From positions 885,168 through 949,167 of the forward strand of contig BLZA01000030.1 of assembly GCA_013423385.1 (NCBI GenBank): 64,000 nucleotides of DNA. Reading direction: 5' to 3'. Below, in pieces: positions 46,876 through 59,059 of the stretch. Below the pieces are notes generated by a model. That model searched no databases. It had not been told where the DNA came from and saw only the letters and a program-made list of their open reading frames with translations. Positions within the stretch are counted from its first letter, which is position 1. Each line of letters opens with the position of its first letter. The DNA comes from Naganishia liquefaciens (taxonomy: Eukaryota > Basidiomycota > Tremellomycetes > Filobasidiales > Filobasidiaceae). A program made the position numbers and the translations under genes.

Positions 46876-47148
46876 GGCGGAGATGTTCGAGTTGAGTGAT
46901 GTGAAAATACAAATTCCCTGCGCACGGAGCGAGCGAGATGAAGCAGATGATGGGTGACGGCGCGCGCGCGGATGAGCGAGGATCATGACGACGCGCCGGG
47001 CCGGCCGCCGGGGGGCGCGGAAGCAAGAAAAACGGGGTCGATGATCGCCGTACGGCGTCTATCAGGGAATCGAATATCGTCCATTTTGACGGAAATCGCA
47101 GGGGGGACAAGAGCGCATCTCATCTCATCTCATCAGCACACACACAGA
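46876..47148. promoter_or_regulatory. Shared promoter region of HEM4 and CYC3
   Basis: Only 273 bases separate the two start codons. The region has a CG-alternating run (46951-46962), a GC-rich core (near 46985-47020) and a CATCT repeat before the CYC3 start. No TATA box or CCAAT box is seen. Both flanking genes serve heme metabolism, so common control is plausible but not shown. Confidence 0.5.
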
Positions 47149-48170
47149 ATGGGACAAGCGACATCCACACCCACACCCACACCCACAGGCAGCATGCCGG
47201 CCCCGCCGCCCGAGTGTCCCATGCACGCCAGCAACGCCTCCTCGCCCTACGCCCCGCCACCACCCGAGCTCCAGCCACAGCCCGCCGCGCCGTCCTCCAA
47301 GCCGGCGCAGTGTCCCGTCCAGCACGGCCAGTCTCCCTTGTCCGGTCTCGGAGGCAGCAGCAGCAGCAGCAAGGACGTGAGCCCCGCGCGCGGCACCGAC
47401 CAACTCAACCCGCTCAACCAGATGCCGACGCTTTCCCATCAAATGGCCCCGGGGCAAACGACCGAGCTTCCGACGGAACGCACGTCGTCGACGATCCCAC
47501 GGCCAAATGCCGAGGAAAAAGTATGGGAGTATCCCTCGCCGCAGCAATTCTACAATGCGCTCGTGCGCAAGGGATGGGAAACGCCCGAAGAGCATGTCGA
47601 GACCATGGTGGATATCCATAACTTTTTGAATGAAGAGGCGTGGCAGCAGGTCTTGAAGTGGGAGAGCAGCCAGAGAGGGTGAGTTTTCCGGTGGGAGAGC
47701 GGGCCCCGGGGGAAATTGTGGCTGCAGGACTGACGTGACCGTTCACCGCGCGCGCGCGCGCCCCGTGTTCGTAGTGGCAAGGACTGTCAGCTGGCGAGGT
47801 TCCAGGGACGACCGGGCACGTTGTCGCCCAAGGCGACATTACATCTCATCGCAGGGAAATTCTTCCCGTCGAAATTCAAGTCAGTATCTCACATCTCCTT
47901 TGGATCTTTGTTCCGCATTCTGACGTGTCCCAAACTCTTGGTTTCCCATCCAGCTCGGAGCCGCCGTTCGATCGACACGACTGGATCGTGCACCGGCCCG
48001 TTCCCTCTGATCCGCACGGCCCGCAGACCCAAGTGCGCTACATTATTGACTACTATTCAGCTCCGGAAGACGAACAAGGGAACCCCGTCTTCTTCCTCGA
48101 CGTCCGGCCCGCCGTCGATAGCGTTGGGTCCGTCATGCAGAGAGTGCGCGGGCTGTTCTGGGGATACTAG
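47149..48170 (+). CDS. CYC3: Holocytochrome c synthase (cytochrome c heme lyase)
   Basis: Attaches heme covalently to apocytochrome c (or c1) in the mitochondrial intermembrane space. The start MGQATSTPTPTPTGSMPAPP is followed by two heme-regulatory Cys-Pro motifs (ECPMHASNA and AQCPVQHGQ) and a Pro/Ser-rich linker. The conserved core reads VWEYPSPQQFYNALVRKGWE, TMVDIHNFLNEEAWQQVLKW, then, after an intron, CQLARFQGRPGTLSPKATL, a second intron, PPFDRHDWIVHRP and VRYIIDYYSA, ending FLDVRPAVDSVGSVMQRVRG. The WE-YPS-P-QQ-F-NA and FDRHDW words are diagnostic. Whether it handles cytochrome c, c1 or both cannot be told from sequence here. Convergent with the LIM-RhoGAP gene. Confidence 0.93.
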
Positions 48171-48271
48171 CCACCGCTTAGTGTATACCTATGAGATCTT
48201 GATTTAGGACGGGTGCTGGGTATACGTGATATGGATGCCCCGCTTTGGGCTGTTTACAACATTTCCTCAAA

Positions 48272-51200
48272 CTAGTGCTGCCACGGCTGCCGATCCACGC
48301 CCGCGGGCGATCTAGATCTCTCCGTGGACCGTTCCCTCCTGTCCGAGGCAGGGGTCGGATTGCCCAGTGAGCCTCGGCGACTGTCATTACCACCGATTCC
48401 AAACATTCTCCGGCTAGGGGAGCTCGCCGTTGCCGGGGGATAGGGCTGATGCGGTGGATTGCCAAGATGGTAACCTGCTCCTCCCGATGCAGGACTGTTG
48501 GTCACGTCGATCCAGCTCGAGGGTCGAGACCCGGAATTACTGCCGGGCCTGAACGGAGGCACAATGGGTGCCGGCGGATGGCGGCCATTCAGATGCGCAC
48601 TGTGGCCAGCATTGTAAAGGCTGTTATCCAATGCACTCTGGCCGAGCGCCCCGGCAGTATCACCCGGGCGTTCGCGTTCTCGCTCGCGATCCTTGTTCTT
48701 GTCTCTGTCCTTGTTGTCCTTTTCTTTCTCTTTGTTGGATGGCGGCTTACGACCGGTCCTTCGGACCTCGGAGTAATTGTTGCAGTGCTTGAAGATCTCC
48801 TTGGGAGGGAGATCCATGTTTTGGGCAAACAACGAGCTGACCCGGTCGTCCAAGACAAACATCAATTCTTTGGGAACGACATAGAATTCCTCTTGACGCT
48901 CCACCAGAGTCTGAATCGCCCGGATGGCGACAAAGCTGTCGTCCCTCATGGCGTTCTGGCCCTTGGCATACAGGATGCTCGGGCAAATCACTGTAGCCAG
49001 ATTGGTGATATCCATCTTGCTGCCGGTTTCTTCATCGACGTGGGAGAAGGAGGCCACCCATTTCAGAAAGACGAACAAGACTTCCATCGTGTCGCGATTG
49101 GCCTTGGGAAGCATACAGATTATCAGATGAAGACATCGAAGCTTTTCTTCCGGGTCATTGATGGCTGCAAAGACAACATGATCAGTATAGCCGCACATGA
49201 AGATGATGCGGGCGCAACGTACTCTCCGCGGCGCAAAACAATCTGTGCAAACGGAAAGTCATCAACGGATCCGGCAAGTCCCGCAAGAATTTCTTGAGCA
49301 GAGCAGCAAGTTGCACGGGATTGTCATCTGCCAAGTTCACGGATGAGGGATCTCGATCGAGCGCCTCTGTGACCGTGTTCAGCCTCTTGATATTCCCGTT
49401 TTTCCTAAAGATTCCTTCTACAGACATGTCTGTGTCGATATCAAGATCAGCGCTGGCATGACAGTCAGGCTCTCAACGACTAGACTAACCCATTTGCTTC
49501 ATCGCGGATATGATATTGTCAATGAATTCGGGAACCCGTAATTGAGTGTTGGTGGCTCCCAGCTGTGAATCACTCCCGGTCTTTTCGACCAAGATTTCGA
49601 GGGGTACCCCAAAGACGCCTAGGATCAAAATGATTCAGATGTGAACCGTATGTCTACCGAATCGCAAACTAACCTTTGCGCTTGATATCCTTTTTATCCT
49701 TGCTGCCTTTGAATATCTTGTTCCACCACTGGTTCTTTCTGACCTCGACCAATTCCAGCATGTCTTCGAGGTCGATATACGGCGCCAGACTGGATTTAAT
49801 CAACGCCAACAGCGCAAAGTGTTTGACGATTAACGCGTCCAATGGTGCCAGTTCCGAGATCAGCGGACGACCGTCGCCCAATGTAGTATTTCGGCGACTC
49901 AGCCTGGCCTGCTCCGCTTCCACAATTGCTGGGATGTCAGCCAGCGTAACACCATCTTCGTGCTCAAAGGGCGAGTCATCATGTACTGGCGGATTGGCTT
50001 CCTCTGTTCCGGCTCCATCTTTCGGGTCCTCGTTGACAATGCACACAGACGTGTTGTTCCTAGCGAAAGCCGGCCGAATCACGTCAATCTTGCCGCCTCC
50101 GGGTGTCATGGAACCCTGTTCGTCATTGTGCGGTGAGTCATTTGACGGGGTCCGGACGACTGGTATGATGGAGCGACTTGCGGTATCCGCCTGCGAATCC
50201 GATTTGCCGTCGTTAGGCAATGGGGGCACGCCCTCGGTCGATCTGGTAGAAGATAGACCACCGGGTCTAGCGGTCTTGCCGGATGGACTCTCCACCACCG
50301 TGGAACGCTGAGGCATTCGAGCATGTGCCGAAATCTTCCGATCGAGATTGACTGATTTGAGACGTTTGATATCACTCGAGTCCCGATAGGCATCGTAGAG
50401 CGGATGCGGGTGATCCGCTGTTCCGACCGTGTCGAGCATCGTGGCAACGACCCCTTGAATTTGCAGCTTCTCACAAAGCCTTCGCAGCGCAACGTTCAGC
50501 AGGTAAGCGTATTGCTCCAACCGAGTAACCGGTTCGAAGCCCGGTCGGCTACGGTTGGTCCGATGAGGTACGCAAAACACAGTGGTCACTTCTACGGCAT
50601 TGATTGACACCATCGTTCTGGCCTCGAAAACGAACTCGTCCGCTTTCGGAGGCGGTTTGCGCACGAACGGTTTCGGCATGCCTTCTTCCTGTTGTGGCGG
50701 CTCCTCCACGACGACTGCTGCGCTGGTGTCGCATTCCGCACATCTGACACATTTCGGGTGCCACCTTTCGAAGAGACCCAGCCTGATGCAGTCATCTTCA
50801 ACCGTCTGGCCACAAGCCATACATTGGTCGAGATCGTGCAGCCAAGTTAGGGAACGACCTTTCAGCACAGTCTCGCCGACAATCTCGGGCTAAGACAACC
50901 ACAGGTCAGCCAAGGTCGCCGCTCATGGCATATCGACACTTACAGCAAGACTCCTGTAACCATATGCGATTCCCTTGGTGCTAGCGATGAAGCCCGGAGG
51001 CTGACTGGTTTCTTGAGGTTCAAAGTGCGTTCGAGCGAGACCTCGGCCCCGCACGGGGACCGCCGGATCAGCATCATCTCTTGCCAAGAGCGATAAGCGT
51101 TGAAGCATAAAGTCCAACGCATTTACATTTCCGTGTTCGCGCTCGAGTTTGAGTGAGCCAGTGAGCGCAATTCTAATGAGTATCTTGAGGTAGTGCGCTA

Positions 51201-53845
51201 GGCCAGTGACGAGTGCGAGCAATTCCTGCGTGACCATCGCTTTCTGCTCCGGAGTCTCCTGATTGTGCGCCAAGAGGGAGAAAAAGCTGACTGTCTTGCG
51301 GCAGAGCAGTTTAGCTTCGCGCGAATGGGACATGCCTAGAATTGTGGAGTTTGGCCTGATTAGCTAAATCCTCGAGTTTGCCCACTCCCGCCTTACCTCT
51401 TGCTCTTTCCATGGCGAATTGCGCTTCCAGATCATCGATCACAGCAAACAAGATTTCCACGTGTAGAATGAAGCGTTCCGCCATGAGCACCGCGTCGAGA
51501 TACTCGCTTGCGCTGACCGAGCGTAGCATTTCGGAAATACACGCCGCCGAGCTTTCTTCGAATGCGGAAAGTACCCTCCATATCTGTTCCACCTGAGTCT
51601 CCATCCTGATTTGCTTGGCCTTCAGCGTCTCTGCTGTTTCTTTTTGCTCCTCGGGTACCGCGTCCGGATCAATCACCGAGGAAGCCGACGCGTGGGCAGA
51701 GTTGATAGGGGTATTTTGAAACTTGGACGTCAGCTTGACGTTCCAAAATTTGTGGATCATGTAGCATTCTGGATGCCAGCATTCGTCCTTTTGATTCCTG
51801 TTGATTTCCACAAACTGTTTCAAGATCGCATGAGCACAACCGACACACTTCGTGGCGAATCGTGTGGAATAGTGGAAATGGCAGTCTGGAGATGACGGTC
51901 AAAGAGATTTAACGCATGAAACCGACTGTAAAACCGGTATTTTAGGTACTCACAAACTTTGTCATCGTGCTCATAATAGGAATCTTGCGGGCCAAACACG
52001 GTAGGGCAAACAGAACATGTAAAGTGTTCGACGTGGTATTTCCGGTTGCAAGCGGTGATGTACGCGCCTCGGAGGGCCTTGTCGCACTTGCCGCAAATGA
52101 GGTCGAGACGTGCGAAGTAGTCGCGCTCGCACAGTGGATATGAGTCGTCCTGATCGTCCACGGGGAAGAATTTGGCCGCAACGACTTGATTGCAGTCCTG
52201 TAGCAGACTCAGTGATTGGCATCATTATTATAGAAATGGCCGCAAGACTTACCCTGCATCTGAAGCAATCCAAATGGTAGATCTTGCCCATGGCCCGGAC
52301 GTACTGCCCTTTGACCGATGTCCCGCACGCGCCACACATTGCACCTGAGGAGATAGGTGGTTGTGTAACGGAAGAGGACTTTTGGGCAGTGACAGTCGGC
52401 TCTTGACGGGACCTGTGCTGCCCGTTCGAGCTGACATTCTCGACCACTGCCGAGTCTCCTTCTGCCTCGGACGGATAATGTCCGTGATGCGAACTTTCGC
52501 TAGGCGGTAGCGATACATTCATCGCTCTCCTTGTATACTGTGCTTGCTGTTGCTGCTCTCCTTGGACGGCATACGTCGGTGTTGTCGGAGAACGAGATGC
52601 CATTGAGCCATTCATCGTTCGTCGACCTGGATCAGGCACGCCAATAGCAAGATTTGATGTCTGCGCAGCCAGACCCATGGGGCCCGGCGTGCCCTGATAT
52701 CGGCCCCGATTACTCTGACGCAGCTGTCGTGACGGACTAAGCGGCGGGATGGGCGGAGGAGGCATGATCCGCAAACCGGAGGCATATTGTTGCTGCTGCG
52801 TGCCCTGGTCCGGAGCAACCCATCGCTCGTTTGCGGAAGCACGAGGAGTGGACGCTTGTTGACTGCCAAACGCTGATTCATGATCGGCGCGTGGTGTTCC
52901 TGGGCCATTGCTGTCTTGCAACCGGGGAGCGTTGTCAACAAGGTACGGCGACGACGGGTCTGTAGCGGATCGCGTCGGCGGGCGCGCGCTGCCTTGCCAA
53001 TCCGAAGGTAATGCAGACGACATGGTGGCGGAAGCGCTGTATGGGGCTTGGTCCACCGGTCTACTGATGTTCTGCCCGGACTGATGGCGATATGGCGTTG
53101 GTGCCGGTGAATGTTGGGATTCTTGCCGGTCGAATGACTGCTGCCTTCCCGCAACTTGACCCAGAGGTCTTGATTGTTGACCGGAACGGTATGAAGTCGA
53201 CTGGTGTTGTGAATTCGACGATGTTATAGATGGACGCGATTGATGTTGCGGCCGGAAATGCGAAAAGGGTTGTTGCTGTTGGTACTGATGCTGGTGAGAA
53301 GACGACGAGTCATGCGACGGCTGTCGTGCTTGATGAGTCGAATCATATCGCAGGCTATGTCGACTGGGTTTGTTCGACAGGTTTGGGGAAAATCCCGAGG
53401 GCGAAGGACCAGAATACGATGACCCGCCGCGAGTTGCCGGTCTCGCCAGATGAGGAGACGTTGGCGCAGAAGTGGATTCGCTGCCCCTGCCCAGCCCTTC
53501 GTGACCTATACTCCTGCCTGCATCGCTGGCATGCCCCACGCTACTGCTGGCCGTCATTACCGGCGTCCCAAACAGATTTTGTCCGGGCATTTTCTTGGAT
53601 ATCCTGGGTGAGTTCTGGGCGCTTCCACTCCCTATCCCTGCCATGTTGGGTGATGCATCCAAATCCGTCGAAGACGAACCTGCGTGTTGTGTTGTGTTGC
53701 TATAATACTGCTGTTGAAAGTGGTGATCGTTGCTGCTACTTCCTTCGTATTCCTTGGCCCGATTTCCTCTCCGATCGTTCGAGGGATTCTCGCCCTCTCC
53801 ATGGCTCGAATGGCTGTAGGACGATCCGGTTGGCATGATGGCCAT
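48272..53845 (-). CDS. LIM-domain Rho GTPase-activating protein (Lrg1/Rga-like)
   Basis: Rho GTPase-activating protein that controls polarity or wall synthesis; Lrg1 acts on Rho1, Rga1/2 on Cdc42. The first ~470 residues are Ser/Gln/Pro-rich and disordered. Then come LIM domains: CGACGTSVKGQYVRAMGKIY with HLDCFRC, YPLCERDYFARLDLICGKCD with CNRKYHVEHFTCSVC, a third unit around CWHPECYMIHKFWNVKL, and, after a helical stretch, a fourth at QCMACGQTVEDDCIRLGLFE with WHPKCVRCAECD. The RhoGAP domain includes MSVEGIFRKNGNIKRLN (the Arg finger in GIFRKNG), FLRDLPDPLMTFRLH and ITNLATVICPSILY. The C-terminus is charged with KDKNKDRER-like repeats. The spread-out LIMs and the HPECYMIHKFWNVKL segment favour an Lrg1-like over Rga1-like member. 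Many short introns. Confidence 0.85.
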
Positions 53846-54371
53846 GTTGTGTCGACTGACTGTCCCAGATCAAAAGACGTGCTGGCACAGTTGCCAAGAT
53901 GCCGGGTACTTCGATGCGATCAGCCTTGTGATCGACACCGGCATCGGAGGAACGCCTGGCCAGAAAAAAGTGTTGTCGATGTGATGCACGGTTCCGGGAA
54001 GCGCTGAACGAGCTGTCGAGGCTACTGTACGGAACAACGCAGGCAAGGGTATAGCGTCCAATGCAAAGATGTGCACATGCGCGGACCCACTCAGCCCGCC
54101 GTGAGTACACCAAAATGCAGTGCACTCGCTCGTCCCAACGCGTCCATCCGATCCCGCGCTAGCGCGCCGGGCTTTACAACAGCTGCCCCCGAGCGCGACT
54201 CTCCCGCCACCTTCCGCCACCTTTATGGACTTTGGAGGGGCTTCCGGTCTCGCTATACTCTCTGGCCAGAATCGCATATATCCCCAGGCGGCGCCGTGTA
54301 AAGCGGTCAGCCACGCAATGCTATAAGGGTCTACTATACAACGTATGCAAATGACGATGCAAATTCACAGC
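53846..54371. other. Intergenic region between two minus-strand genes
   Basis: Holds the promoter and leader of the LIM-RhoGAP gene and the 3' end of the carnitine acetyltransferase gene. Short ORFs here have no recognised motif. Confidence 0.4.
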
Positions 54372-56694
54372 CTACAACTTGGCCGCTGCGGTCTCTCCAG
54401 AGGCTGCAGCGGCGCTGTCCATCATCCTCTTCATCTCCTTGGCGGCCCAGTAAAGCGCCTCCTCCAACTCCTTGCCTCGGCCGTTCTTCGTCATGATACC
54501 CCATCGCATAAAGTCATTGCCAATGCTGTAGCTGAGACCCCATCCATCAGGCACGACTTCTCCGTAACCCCAGCCGTCGAGGTAATCAGATCCGAGCTGA
54601 CTGGTACTCAGCGTCCACGACGAAGTCTTGGAGAACGCCGGGTCCTTGAAGACCTCGGGCATCTCTTCGCCGTTCCGTAACAGCTTGCGCAGACCAAACA
54701 TGTGTCGGTCGACGCCCTGACCATCGGCGGCCCACGCAGAGTACTGGACGTGTCGGTTGGCAGCGGCTTTCAAAAGCTTGGCTCGTTCGGCATCCTATCA
54801 ATTCAAGCGAGATCAGTCCTGGAGTTGATGTTATCAGAGACTGAAACGTACCGACACTCCCTCCTTCAGCATCGCCTGAACAAATGCCTTGCTCTCGTTG
54901 CTGGCGGATCGAATGACTTCGGTCCGACCGAGCTTGAACTTTCTCGTCTGAGCGCTTTCGTAAGTGACAGCCGGCTGGCCATTGTGCATCTTGCCGTAAG
55001 CTAATTGCTTGGTCATTTGCATCCAGGCGTCCGGCGATGTCTTGTGAGCCTTCATGTCATTCTTGCCGCATTCGTTGTATTGGGCGATCTGTATGTACTG
55101 TTAGCTCGAAGACTGGTGGGATAGGCTCGATGAACTTACAATAAGCTCATGCTCGGCGACAATCTTGCTGAAGTTGTCAATGGCAGTCTTGATGTGACCC
55201 TCTGTCGTCGAATCGGTCTCGAACACAATCTCTTCGGGCTTCAAAGGCGTCGAGTTTCGGCCAGAAGAAACCTCGAGATCAATCTTTCCTTTTTCAAGAG
55301 CACTCAATACGAATTCGTTCATTCGTAATGTCGGTGTTCCATCCAGCATTGAGTCTGTTCACCAAACGAATCAGCGGCCGGGTCATTGTGACAAGTCTAG
55401 TTACACACGCTCTCCGTTGAATCCAGACTCCGCATTCTCGTCGATTACCAACTGGTGCTTGTCGAACCATCGGTTTCGAGCCTTACCCGCGGCAGAGTTG
55501 TCCTGTCCACCGGTGTAGATGTTCCACGATCGGGCGGAACCATCGGAGGAAGGAGACGCTTGGTCATCCAAGTTGACAATCAGGATTGCTGATTCTACGG
55601 CTTGAATAGATTCCACGTTCTTGGGCGAGATCGACAAAAGGTGTCTCCTGGACTGCAGATCGAAAAGCCCATTAGCCAGAGTTCCATCACATCCATCAGC
55701 CTACCCACCTCGGTCCAGGCATCTCGAGTGTCCACAGTCAAAGCACCAATGGGCAAGGCATCCCCTTGGCTATCGGCCTTCTGCTTAATCTCGTTCAAGG
55801 CCTTTGTCAGATCCGAAGCAGATCGTCCTGTCGTGTCGAGCTTGAAGAATCGGTTTTTACGCATAACAATGACATGCTCGGCCTTATCAGCAGGGTAGAC
55901 CACGGCCGTGTCTGCTGGCGTGGTGGGTACACGGGTTGCGCCAAACCTGGAAGAGTGAATGTGAGGTTAGAATTGGTATTGATACATTTCCAGGGAACGT
56001 ACATCTGCTTGTAAGACTCGGTGCACAGCGGCTTGCCCTTGACTTTCTCAGGTTCCAGCTTTTCGCTGTTCAGACGCATAAAGATCAATAATCTCATTGA
56101 AGAAACTCTAGATGCAAACACATACCTGACGACGAGGTCTCGGAAATCCCTAACACCTCGAATCAATTCAGCGGCTCTTTCTGTCTGGCTCTTTCCCTTG
56201 GCAAGACCCTTCTTGTGCAGATAGAAGTAGTTGACATTGGGCACAATGCTGTCCCTGTAGCCCATGTAGGCGGCCTCATTCCACCATTCGCTTAACCAGC
56301 TTTCCTTCTCGGCTGCGCGCCCTTCCAGTCTCGCCTGAAGCGTATTAGAGAGGCTCGAGTCCAGGAATTGGTTGACGAGCGATTTGGAGTGAGCGAATTC
56401 CTCAGGGGTAATATGGGGCTGAATCGTCTCCAAGTATTTATGGAAAGTCGACGACAGACTGGGTACTGGGAGTTTTGGAATGCTGGCTTGCGACGCGTAC
56501 AGCGGCTTGTCGCTGGACGAGCCGTTGGCCCGGGAAGCAGTGCTGCTAAGGGATCGTGCTGCAGCAGGCATCTTGGTGTGCTGCATGGAAGAGGGATTGT
56601 TGAGCAAGCGAAACGCTGTCTGGGCTGGAGAACTCACGAAGGATGGGGCTTTTACTTGCGAAGCGATAGAAGAGCGCGTGACAGAGCGGAACAT
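54372..56694 (-). CDS. CAT2: Carnitine O-acetyltransferase, mitochondrial and peroxisomal
   Basis: Transfers acetyl groups between CoA and carnitine for shuttling between organelles. The start MFRSVTRSSIASQVKAPSFV is a mitochondrial-type presequence. Later Mets (MQHTKMPAAARSLSS) could start a form without it. Family blocks follow: LPVPSLSSTFHKYLETIQPH, YFYLHKKGL, NGEHSMLDGTPTLRMNE with the catalytic His, and C-terminal GYGEVVPDGWGLSYSIGND, the conserved G-Y-G-x-V-x-D-G-x-G-x-x-Y. The last three residues are AKL, a peroxisomal PTS1. The His codon is split by a 54-base phase-1 intron (55355-55408). Complete and apparently functional. Confidence 0.93.
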
Positions 56695-59059
56695 TGGAGA
56701 CGCTTCGTTCGGGGCAAGAGATTGGCAAAGCGTTGCAGTAAAGACGACGAAAAACTATTTATTCGACAAGAGCAGCCACAGCGGAAGTCACCTTGCTGGT
56801 CGGATAATAAGAACGCGTTCAATTACCGGTAGATGATAAGCCGTTCAGCGCAATTCGGTGATGCCGCTTCGGCGAGAGCTGCAGTGTCGGCTGTGGAATT
56901 TCGAAGTGAAGAGCCCTAATTGGCAGACGAATAATTGTTTAAAGAGCAAGTCTGCTGAGGAGGACGTTACAACCTGTATACATACTACATATAGACTGCA
57001 GTCCATCTAGAAGACCATGCTCAACCACGGGCCAACGTGTTGTTCACCAGACACGGAGCCAGCTTGAATTACGGGACCTCGTCCCGGATTTGGTCGGTGG
57101 TCCGGCCGGAATTCCCGTCACGCGGAGACCCGCAGAGATGTCCGTCGAACTGCTGGGATTCGCGACCTCGGCCATCGTCGCGGAGAAGTATTCGTACCAT
57201 GATCAGTTCATGATTGAACCTTGCTCAGCCGGAGCCCATCATGTGCACAGAATACAAATCTCGTATAAGCTGTTGGTGGAAATCAAGTAAGAGGTGCCGA
57301 TGGAGTGTGATGCCAGACGCAGTTAGACATGAGTGCACACATCAGATACTCTGACCATTGAAGCGACTTCGATGGACTCGGGAATGAACGATCACCGACA
57401 CTCAGGTGCATCCATTCACCGATGTGCACAAATTTACGAGTCTTTGAGCTGTCTTCTAACACCAGAACTCCAGGCCTGGCGGATGAGCGCGCACAAAGGC
57501 TAGGCATGAGCTATATCGATGTCATAATCGCAATTCTTATGTATACTCTTGTGGGTCCTTTTCTAAGCTTTCCAAAGGAGGATTCGGACATGCGATATTG
57601 TCTACCATCACCCAAGGCGTCTGTGAGGTTGTCGACTTTGGCTACAGGTAAGTGGATACAGCGATCATCATGTGCTGATTCACTTTTCCATTCCTGTGGT
57701 GAGTTGAAGCTCACTGCTGATTCAGCACCACGGAAGGATGGTCAGCTCGTAGGAAGGGTTGAGCGGGGCCCACGACTGCCGATACCTGGTTACCTTAATT
57801 GTCACAGTGTTACGAAGCTGGCGTCGTTAGCGGTTCTAGCAATCCGATTAACTTCGAATCGTCTAGCGCAAGCTTTCGACCACGCCTACATTCGCTGCCT
57901 TTCTCAAGTCTTTGATCGAGGCCAAAATAAAGAACGGCAGCTATCGACTTTTCGACTTTCGTCGCCGCTTTCAGCATCTTTCTCGAGTATTTCCCAGCTT
58001 GCCTCCGAGCAGTCTTTCTCCAGCTCCCGGGTGAATTAATTTGGCAGCCAATATAGCTAACAATCAGCTTCGACATCCAGCTGATATCTCTCGTAAGGGT
58101 AAACGCCTTTGAACACATTGTCAAAGTCAAGACCGATCGCGAGGCAATGAGCCAGCCAATGCCTACGTTCCTCTATATCAGCTTGCCCAATATGAGCTCG
58201 ACGGCTCTTTGACGAGCTCCTTGACGACTATCTGGGAATATGCTGCCGATAAATTCAGAGTCCGAAGATGATAGCGCGTTCACGCACAGCAGGGCACAGA
58301 GAGCCGATCGAAAGTGAGGGAAGAATAAGGAGGGATTCAAGGCACGAGGTTTTCAGGCACCGCCTAGCACGATGGAACTGGCGTTTCTGAAACGCGCATT
58401 CAAGGGAATCACCTGTTAGGTGTCAGATTAGCTGTCAAGCTGAAAAGATAGCGAAGAAATAGCAGCAGAATGCTAAGCGGATGGTCCAGCTGAGGATCCC
58501 AGATCAGAATTACTTCTCTGATCCGCTGCTCTCCTTGATGAGGTGTAGCCACCAGAATATCTTTACCGCCCAACCGCACTCGTCTTCACGCTGTTGATCT
58601 TTCGCCTATCCCGCTCGTAATCAGCCCGAGGTCATACTGCTTCTAGAGGTATCGATTCCGATTGCGGAACGCCATACAGGTTGTGCCGCATCGCACTTAT
58701 GCGACTTAAGCCTTCCAGAAGAACAGAATCCATAACAGCAGTTTCATAGCTGTACCGACAACATGCAAACGACCAGCTCGACGACCGGCCATTCAGCGCT
58801 GTCAGGCACTGCATGGAACGTGGAGGAAATGCACTTCAGAGTAGAGTACAAGCCCATTCAACGGATGAGGAGATCATGGATGAGGATGAACGCTATAATA
58901 ATCTGTAGAAGGGGTCCTCGAGGGAGACCCTCTTGAGGACGTGTCGTCTGTTCAACCCACTGATACCATAGATTGAAGCAGGATCTTCACTCATCAATCC
59001 AAGATACATTCCTTTCTCAAGTCCCGTTCAGAACCGTTGCTTATCACAAACAATTCACC
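56695..59059. other. 2.4-kb spacer without a convincing gene
   Basis: The largest gene-free stretch in the window. Short ORFs on both strands (for example 57422-58039 +, 57810-58130 -) lack motifs. A plus-strand stretch at 58151-58270 can be read as a coding-like tail (YVPLYQLAQYELDGSLTSSL then a stop), but nothing upstream joins it. It holds promoters for CAT2 and for the GH128 glucanase; a TATA-like TATAATAAT lies near 58892-58900. A decayed gene is possible but not demonstrated. Confidence 0.45.

Noticed and set aside
47747-47761. Alternating CG run as a regulatory or Z-DNA element
   Set aside because: It lies inside a short CYC3 intron and is best explained as a simple repeat; no further signal.
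57422-58039. Plus-strand ORF of 205 codons in the 2.4-kb spacer
   Set aside because: Mixed composition, no motif or domain and no supporting splice pattern; likely chance.
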